This document shows, one piece after another, positions 56,541-64,000 of a stretch of 64,000 nucleotides of DNA. Within the stretch, counting starts at the first letter, position 1, and every line of letters starts with the position of its first letter. The stretch comes from Collybiopsis luxurians FD-317 M1 (lineage: Eukaryota; Basidiomycota; Agaricomycetes; Agaricales; Omphalotaceae), in assembly GCA_000827265.1 (NCBI GenBank), contig KN834791.1, forward strand, positions 93,984 through 157,983. The letters are read 5' to 3'. The translations under genes and the position numbers were made by a program. Below the pieces are notes generated by a model. It did not search any database. It was given only the letters and a program-made list of their open reading frames with translations, and had not been told where the DNA came from.

Positions 56541-57185
56541 TCAGTGTAAGAGCTGATCGAGCTTCCGCCCTCCTCCCCGCTCCTGATTGGCTGCTACCAA
56601 GAACCAGAAGTCCCTACATGCTGTGAGGATCGTTTTCTCATCGTCGGAGGTAGTTTCGCCAACATCATTTGAATCTGCCAAGGCCGCCGTTTCTCCCTCG
56701 GACGCATTTTTTTCAGCCTACAAAAATACCCGAATTTGGTCAGTACGCCATGATCAGTCAGAAAGTAACCAACTTTCATACACCTTGAGCGAGGCATCTT
56801 TTCCATACACCATCCCAATATCATTCGGATACCCGAACACCTCCCCAAATTCCTCCGCAGGAACTCTAACCGAATCCGCATCCACTTTGTCCATGGCGTT
56901 TCGTTTCCTCTCCCGTACACTTGCCTCTCTGAACCGTTGCTTCCGTAAACTTCTTCCTCCCCCCGCCCAACTCCTTCCGCAAGATCTCCAATCGTTCCCG
57001 TTCAGCGTCGAAAGCTGGACACCCAAGCTTTGGCGACAGCATACGAGTACAACAGAAGCACGACAATCCGGGTGTCACCAATGCTCGAGCCTTCTCTCTC
57101 TCGACCACAGCTAGTACTTCGGACTTCAGGATGCGTAGGATTGGCTTGACAGGCGGGGCACTCGTATCACGAATGATTTCACGAA
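56541..57185 (-). CDS. Hypothetical protein with acidic C-terminus
   Basis: Three exons can be chained on minus: 57185-56921, 56865-56784 and 56717-56541, with introns of 55 and 66 bp, each in phase. They read REIIRDTSAPPVKPIL, LSCFCCTRMLSPKLGCPAF, DAERERLEILRKELGGGRKK, then VPAEEFGEVFGYPNDIG and an acidic tail with ETTSDDEKTILTACRDF ending LDQLLH. The start is unresolved: a short first exon at about 57290-57255 (MSPRPLLSLFLR) does not fit in phase. No family is recognised. The clean splicing suggests a real gene. A decayed relative lies just upstream. Confidence 0.45.
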
Positions 57186-57501
57186 CTGTGCTCGGAAGGT
57201 CAGTCAATAATCAAATTATTTAATCTTGCAAGATGTAGAACTAACGCTTTGACTCACTCGCAGGAATAAGGAAAGCAGAGGACGTGGTGACATGCTAATC
57301 CTTGATGAACGCCGCTCGGGCTGCAGCGGAATATTTCCGAAGCTGAGGCAGGAATATGCTCCTCAGCAATCTGTGGTCCCACTGTATCGTATCGAGGCAT
57401 TATACGACGTTCTTTTGTTTGAATATAGCAGGTAATCTTGAGGGCTCAGGTTTTCCATCCAATTCGACCGTTGTTGAACGTGCAGATCGCCAGCCTACAT
57501 T

Positions 57502-57948
57502 TCAACACGTAGCTTCGTCTCTCTGCCGTTCTGTACTTTTCTGTTGACCGTCAAAACGGAAGCTCCAGGAACAGACCCATTTCAGAAGATCTGAGCGGGA
57601 TCGAGCTGAGTTTTGGAATGTGTTGGTTGGTACTGAGAGCTCGTCTGGACAAATTCGAGAGTCGATACCCCACCAAGTTGCCTTCCGTGCAGTTTTGAGC
57701 TGTTCTACGGTGAGGGAGGAGGAAAATGGTGAGAGCCGAGGTTCCGGTACTACTGGAACTTCTAATAACGGCTTGTAATACAAGCCCGCCGCGTAGGAAG
57801 GTGACACGACAGTCTTGATGCTACCGCGCGGGCCTCCCTCGACCACGACTAGCTCTCCTGGCTCCAAGATTCGACCTGGCAGGCGATGCACTCGTACTAT
57901 GAGTGGTATAAGTTTCCCTCTGCTCCACGGACTGTGCCCCGCTTTCAA
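57502..57948 (-). pseudogene. Decayed neighbour of the 56.5-kb hypothetical gene
   Basis: Alignable with the neighbouring gene at the DNA level around its first exon: the CACAG acceptor region, TACGAGTGC, and RILEPGELVVVE against RILKSEVLAVVE. The further-upstream phrase ATCAAGGATTA followed 25-45 bp later by the next landmark is also shared. The downstream exons are not found. The 148-codon open frame is not obviously protein-like. Confidence 0.35.
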
Positions 57949-58549
57949 AACGTAAAACTAATGCCAAAGGAAGGAGGAAAGAATGGGACACGATGATACG
58001 GTGTTAATCCTTGATGAAAAAAAAAACAAAACGCTATGCAGGACGCAGCAGGACATTTCGTAGGCTGTGGCGGGCGCGAGCTCGCTGCCCGAAGGCAGAG
58101 GGAGAGAAATGGTGAGGCCTGAGGTATAACGTTTTGGTACTTCTGGAGCTCCTGGTATTGCGGAGTCAGTTTATATGTTGTCGACGATCCTTCTAGTATT
58201 CGCGTGTCCTGGACTCGAAACTGATCAACACCGCTCAGCGTAAATGTTCGGTAGGCAACAAAACGAAATTAGACCTCACTGTCGTGCAGTAAAGCTCCTC
58301 GCATTCTCCTACTCTTGCCTTAATTCTCGTTCTCGAAATTCGCCCTCGCCCGATTCTACTTTGCCTGGAAGGGTTTCTAATTGTGATCACATTTCCAATT
58401 CAAGCGTTGGGTCACGGTAAACTTCCAAAGCTGAATAAAAGGGAGGCAGAAAAAATATGTAGACTGGCGGTAACTGCTGGGAATACAGGGATTGTTTACG
58501 GTTGTCTACATCTCCGTCGCCGGCATACGCGCTCAAAAGTTCAAACTCT
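57949..58549. other. Stretch without a recognised gene
   Basis: The first 130 bp resemble the 5' flank of the hypothetical gene at 56.5 kb (TTAATCCTTGATGAA). Nothing else is recognised. Confidence 0.35.
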
Positions 58550-59260
58550 AATCCTATCCGCCACCTTGGCTTCTTTGCCGACAACTCCTCTACCACCACC
58601 ACTACCATCTACGACCAAAAACTAGTCGCCGCATGCCAAGGGAATGCCGAAAGGTTCAGGAGATCGATAGAAAGATTCCTCAAGCCAACTCGAGGAATAC
58701 AGTCAAACTTTGCTGGTGCCCTGGGCACCAGGGAATAGCTGGAAACGAACGAGCGGACAAACTTGCTAAGGAGGCCAACAGACTATGGGCTGAGGGCTCC
58801 AACCTTCTTCACTTACATTAAAGCTCGAAATCCATCGCCTTCAACCAACGACCTGCCAAAAGCATATTCTCCATCGCGAACAGGTCCAAACCGCGCTGGA
58901 TACCCCGGAACTAATACCGAAACAAATCGAGAGGTCTCATTCAATATCGCCCCCGCCACGGCTTCATAAGAGAATACTATTACCATTCGAAATATGTACC
59001 TACCGAAAATGCACAATGCTCGTGCGGTCATCGATTTCGAGCGCGAGAATACATAATCCAGTCAGGCGAGTTACACAGCGAATATCGACATATCCCGGGG
59101 AAAGGTTTTGAAAGTCTCGAGCCAGGAGAACTCTTGGGAGAGGAGGAAAGAATTGAAGCGATGGCGAAGTTCATACAAATCAGCCTGGCGTTCACCAAAA
59201 CGGGACGGAATAGGAAAGATGCAGGGGATGCAGGAGGAGGCGGCAGACGACACTAATGTC
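58550..59260 (+). pseudogene. LINE (Tad-like) ORF2 3' relic with RNase H domain
   Basis: Reading across frames on plus: LGFFADNSSTTTTTIYD, then VKLCWCPGHQGIAGNERADK LAKEA, the typical RNase H end of fungal non-LTR retrotransposons, followed by RHGFIREYYYHSKYV, a CSCGHRFRARKYIIQSGE zinc-knuckle-like region, and GEEERIEAMAKFIQIS LAFTKTG, the usual C-terminus. Frameshifts separate these parts. No reverse transcriptase or endonuclease is found upstream, as expected of a 5'-truncated insertion. No poly(A) tail was identified with confidence. Confidence 0.8.
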
Positions 59261-60384
59261 CGTCAATCCAGTGCCTCTCTGTCACCGTCACCATCGACGC
59301 CCTCGCCGCCGCCAAAGATCTGCTGATTTCGGGGATATTGACGTTGCATCCTCTAAATCTCAACGGTTGAAAACTGGCTTCAGATAGTAATTTAATATGA
59401 TAATGTTATTTGCTTTCTGACGATTTTTTTTCTTGTAGGTCTGATACAATGATAAACAAATTCTTTGTTTCACCCTCCTGTTCTTGTCCGTTATCTCTTG
59501 TGTACGTACTGAAGATACTTGAAATATCTTTGCTGTCAATACGGGTGCTCTCACCAGCAAGTACTTCTAAATAGTTCGACGTTCCAATCATTAATGTCAT
59601 CTATTCATTAGTCTATGCGCTGTTGCCTCGCTCATATCGGCATACATCCACTTTCAAAGGTCTTAGGGTCGGTTGGGAGCTGGCGAATATACAAACATCT
59701 GTTTCGCAAACCCTTGCTGCACCCGATACGTTCATGCCTGTTTGTTATTTTTTTCTACGGACTAATGCGGTCGTTCATTTTGTTTGATTGTTCGCCTTTT
59801 ATTTCGGTTCCTTTCGTTCACTAGCAACTCCTACTTGCCCCGTAGCGTTCACTCTCACTACTTGGCTTTGACTCTACGTTTCCGACTAACACAGCCTTGT
59901 TCTGTACTGCGTACACCAACTCCCTTCCTCAACGCGCACAAGATGATTCGAAGGCCTGGAGATCGGGGTATACATACGCCTACTTAACGAAGACATGGTT
60001 TATCAGTGTAAAATTGTAGGAGGTTGCAAGTTAAGTTTAATACCCACAACTAAGGAGCCACACCAACTCTCTCTTCCACCCCTCAGACCTACAGCTCTCT
60101 CTACTCAGACTGCAGATAGCAGTAGCACTTCCGGCCACTCGACTACTCCCCGCTTCCTTCTCTTGCAGGCGATAAGCAATCATAGCCAAACGAAGACGAG
60201 TATCGTATTCGTCTGGATAATACAAGCGAGCCCAGCACTTGTTCATATAGTCCTGTTAGGCAAAACTTCCAGAACGGATACTCACTGCGTGCTACTTCTT
60301 TCGAAGAATGCAATCGTGATCATTAGAGGTTCCGGGAATTCAGCATTCATCGTCCAACTAAGAATGTAGGTAGGTAGACCAATG
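59261..60384. other. Stretch without a recognised gene
   Basis: No exon chain, RNA or repeat recognised. It separates the LINE relic from the kinase gene. Confidence 0.35.
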
Positions 60385-62300
60385 TTACAAGTGTTTCACC
60401 ATTGCCCGATCATGCTCCAATTCGATAGGCCGAAAGCTCAACTCTGTCTCTGGACACCAAATCGTACTGCTGCATCGAACATTCGGTGGATACTTCACCT
60501 TCCCATCATGCCCAGCCCAATCAAAATCAACCATCATTCCCTTTTCCTTATCAACGTCAACATAGATATTCGCACTGCGCAAATCTCCATGAACAAATCC
60601 TTCTTGAAAGAAAGGGTTCAAAGCCTCTTGAATGATACTTCTGACATTCTGGATCGCTTCATCTGACAAAGAACGTTTCGTCCGACCGGAGAGCACATCA
60701 TCTGCCGCCTTATAACGTTTGGGGATAGGTTCCATAACAATCACCTTCCAGTCACCTTCCAGCTCCTCACACGTCAGCAACTTCGGTGCAAGCCCAAGCT
60801 CGTAAGCCTTGCAATGGGCTGCTTCGCCGTACCGCCGAGCAAACTTTACATAATAGATAACGTTATCCTGGGTTTTGACTTCGAAGACGAGTCGAGTGGG
60901 GTCCACACGTCTGACATACGTGAACGAGATTACTGCCTCGCCGTTTGAAAGAACGTGGATAAGGGAAGGAATGCTGGACTGGGAATGATGGATCACTGAC
61001 AGGAGGATCATCGTACAGTTTTCTCAAATCGATGAAAAGGATTTTGAGCGCTGTGAGGGTGCGTGCGAGGTCAAGCAACATAGTTTCGTTCCAAGCATGA
61101 AAATGAATAGGTACGGAAGAGGAGAGAACTTCAACTTGGGGGCGGTCGACCATTACACCGCCGAGGACTTGGATGCTTGGACCTAGGGGGGAAAAAAATC
61201 AGCTTGTAAAACTACAAGCTAACCTGGCTTCACTCGCCGACATGTGTGATCAAAATTGACGGCATTCGCGACCTCATCCAACCTGCCGCTTGGCTGTTTC
61301 CTCCAACTGCGAGTTTTCGGACAAGACGTATATTCTCCAAATAGTATAACGAGACCTGGAAAGAGGGTTCACCCTTGCTACAGGCCTGTTCTAGTTTGAC
61401 CTGGATAATAAGTCTCGAAGCCCCGTCTTTCCCGACTGTTTCATACATGACTGCACCATCCGTGGTATAGTCACCAATTTGCACCTTGGGAATCACCACT
61501 TCGAGAAATTCACCGAGTAATTCCCGGAACGCGGTTTCTCTCTGAGTCTCGTCGGTGTAGAAGACACAAAGTTCGTCAGACATCCTCTTCGCAAATTGGA
61601 GGGATCGGTCGGAGGGTTTTAGGGTTCGGATATTTGTCTGGAACGTTCCAAAGCATGGGACGAGAAGGGCTATGGGAATCGAGATTTGGAGCCGGTTTCG
61701 CGGACGGTCGCAATATATCCGTGTTTCGTCGCGTCTTTGACTTTTAACAAACTGATCTGGTTCAGCATCAGCGGAAGGCGGTCGGGGCGGTCGTGCTGAA
61801 AGGAATTTGCCACCAGGTAACTCGGATACCCAATCACGCGGAACCATTGAATGAATCAGTAGGTGAAGCAAATTAGCTTCGACAGTCCTCGCTTACGAAG
61901 TCTTTCATATTCGTTGACAAAAAGTGCAACAAGGGAAATCAAGTCAGCATAATCGTGGGAAGGTTCATAGTTGATGACAGTCTGCAATGGCCCATTGACC
62001 CACTTCTTCCAATCATAGTTAAAACGGCCACCCAATTGGTTGATCATAGCGGATTTTTCACCGTAGCAGATAGGGTGAAGGAGGCTCTGTATGCAGAGTA
62101 CAAGTCACCAGCTGAAACCACATGATAGCGTTCTGTCTGCGTACGAAAAAAACAAAGCTATGTTTGTTCGTCCCTAACTCTTTACTCAATATTTCTGAGG
62201 CTTTGTGGCGATTGGTCTCTGGTTCCAGAAATACAGGTTCCGTGATTGCAATGATGTTGGCATCGTCGTCAACTGAAAGTAAAATGACTTGGACCACCAT
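60385..62300 (-). CDS. Agaricomycete kinase-like protein (HGD/DFD type)
   Basis: Multi-exon gene on minus. The C-terminal half is a protein-kinase-like fold common in agaricomycetes: RRVDPTRLVFEVK, VKFARRYGEAAHCKAYELG, LAPKLL, WKVIVMEPI, the catalytic-loop equivalent GFVHGDLRSANIYV (HGD for HRD), and MVDFDWAGHDGKVKYPPNV (DFD for DFG), ending LEHDRAMVKHL. The upstream domain (ELCVFYTDETQRETAFRELL, VQIGDYTTDGAVMYE, FQVSLYYLENIR) is the usual partner N-terminal region. An intron at about 60965-61010 restores phase within LRKLIPSL. The junction near 61200-61245 appears to use a GC donor. The start at 62300 (MVVQVILLSVDD) and the first introns are tentative. Role unknown; phosphotransfer to a small molecule or protein is possible. 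Confidence 0.7.
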
Positions 62301-64000
62301 TCTGGTCGAAGGGTGGGCGGTGATGGACGTGGCTGAAGCGTTTAGTATAGTATTGACAATTCGCTAAGGAGCTGATGGAAAACATGAAACGAGTAAGGAA
62401 AATTTACTACAGAGAAAAAGTGAGAAAATTTAAGATAAGATAACTCCGTGGAAAAGACCTACCTATTGGGGCGAAATTTAGGGGGATAACGACCATTTGA
62501 TGCATACACATCCCTCCCTTCCCTTCGGTCAGAGTCGGGGATATCCCTGCAGCCAGCGCCTATATATACTAGCTTCGTACCAATATTGGTGGGATGCACA
62601 ACCTCGTGATGTTTCAGTTTTACTTGCCGAACTTGACCCTGCACAAGCTGCAAGCCGTAAGTTTCCGTAAGTTGATGTTTTACGCCTCCGCTTTCCATCT
62701 GTTCTTGATCATTCAACTTACAGCACACTCTAGAATTATTGAAGAGGCAATAATGTTTGATAAGTAAAATTTTAGTACATTTTGGTTGTATTTTCCAACC
62801 ATTTTCAAATTCCTCGGAAGACCAGTAAAAAAAATATAGTATTCTGAGATATTGGAACAGGAAGTCCCTATTTGTTTATACCTCTATCCAAGCTAGACAT
62901 ACTTGTTTTGCAGTTTACAAAGGTTCAGCAATGACTCTGAGGCTAGGGCATAGTTGTTGCTGTTGGGAGGGAGTCAAATGTGGGAGGGGGCATAGCAACT
63001 CGTGGGCAAGCCGAAAAGCCAGTCAAGCCGATCAATTTATTCTCAGCTTTTATGATGAAGGATTTGAGGATGACCGAATACCCCCGGCTCGTGAACTGGA
63101 GTCATTGCATTCCTTGACCCTTCCTTACTCGTCGCCCTAGCCTCACATACACTAAGTCACAAAGATTTTCATGGAACAAACTTCAATTATAAGGTACGAT
63201 AAATTGTGGCGAACTTTCTGGTTTAATATTGTGGATTGAGTATGTTTCCTGAAAGCAGGAATAAAGCCATGCGGAGACAGTGAGGATTTATCAGAATCAA
63301 ATCTAGATGGACATTTCATGAAACAACAGAGTCATCATTGGTGTGAGACCGGCGATTTCCTTTATTCATTTCCGGCGGATATCATATTATTCGGAACAAG
63401 ACACACTGGCGAAACTGAGACCTTCAGATTGTTCAATAATACTCTGAATTTTTGGGGCGGTATCCAATGATGTGGCAGTTACCGATACCGGATATCGATT
63501 GCACAGCCGTCATAATAATCTTATCTGCCGATAACCCTAGAATACCCGGATTGAGTAAAGCTAACCCTAATTTGCTTTGTTCTCTTCGACGTCGACGTCT
63601 CACTCAACTCATAACAATGCGATGTGTTTTCCTATACTATGGAGTTTAAATTCAGAGCCTCGAGACTTTCCCATCTAGACAGCTCTACTCCTGCTGTCTC
63701 CTCAAGATTGAACGCACCTTCTCGGTATGGAATATTATTCTCAATCAAAGTATCCGAATCGTCATTGTGAAAATTCGTGATTTATTAGTATTTGTATATA
63801 GCGTAGAATCCGCGAATAGTTGTACATAGATAAATTCAATGTAATACAGTGGCTGAATCGCCATCGGAATCAATGTAGTCACTGTAACAGGCTTCAATCA
63901 GAAATTCATCTCAGGAAAAGATATTGTTGAGATAGGCACCTTCCACTCAGCCCGTCATTCAACCCCCCTCTGCGCTATTGGCCTGAAAGTCGCATATAAG
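62301..64000. other. Stretch without a confident gene
   Basis: A minus-strand frame at 62459-62728 (MESGGVKHQLTETYG onwards, ending YPPKFRPNR) could be a first exon of the kinase-like gene or a separate small gene, but no junction could be proved. From 62.75 kb to the end only short, unsupported open frames are present. Confidence 0.3.

Overview
The window looks like nuclear DNA of an agaricomycete (mushroom-forming) basidiomycete. The genes are split by many 45-65 bp GT-AG introns. They include families typical of these fungi: a fusion-type bifunctional diterpene synthase, a DUF6533-like seven-helix membrane protein, tiny secreted cysteine-containing proteins, a secreted intradiol dioxygenase, and a kinase with HGD/DFD motifs. 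Mobile-element relics are mostly fungal Ty3-type, LINE and integrase-like families.

Layout. (1) 0-16 kb: the 3' part of the coatomer beta' gene (SEC27) is followed by two intact, closely similar bifunctional diterpene synthase genes. Each synthase is followed by a broken 3' copy of the coatomer gene, so the order is SEC27, TPS-1, psi-SEC27, TPS-2, psi-SEC27. A Mutator-like fold-back element sits in the first broken copy, and a relic of an intradiol dioxygenase lies between TPS-2 and the second. (2) 16.7-19.3 kb: two divergent genes for 95-aa secreted proteins. (3) 19.6-36 kb: a gene-poor, strongly CpG-depleted block of repeats. It holds decayed copies of a segment I call M1 (multi-helix membrane protein) plus M2 (unknown), a 246-bp satellite, a diverged repeat array, a decayed Ty3-type retroelement with a nested MITE, further MITEs and a solo LTR with a clear target duplication. 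(4) 36-37.7 kb: an apparently intact DUF6533-like membrane protein gene whose 3' end abuts the solo LTR. (5) 38.7-50 kb: a TIR-bounded fragment of an integrase-like gene, a broken third secreted-protein gene, further M1/M2 copies and an integrase-like pseudogene. Most of this stretch is flanked by near-identical 325-bp direct repeats. (6) 50-64 kb: an intact secreted intradiol dioxygenase, a tRNA-like sequence, a degenerate C2H2 zinc-finger gene, an unknown small gene with a decayed neighbour, a LINE RNase H relic and a kinase-like gene.

Working together: the two diterpene synthases are the only obvious biosynthetic genes. No prenyl-diphosphate synthase, P450 or transporter is visible here, so any cluster partners lie elsewhere. 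The remaining story is repeated segmental duplication. Both SEC27 fragments share one deletion, the dioxygenase relic matches the gene 36 kb away, and the secreted-protein/M1/M2 block occurs at two loci with very different CpG decay.
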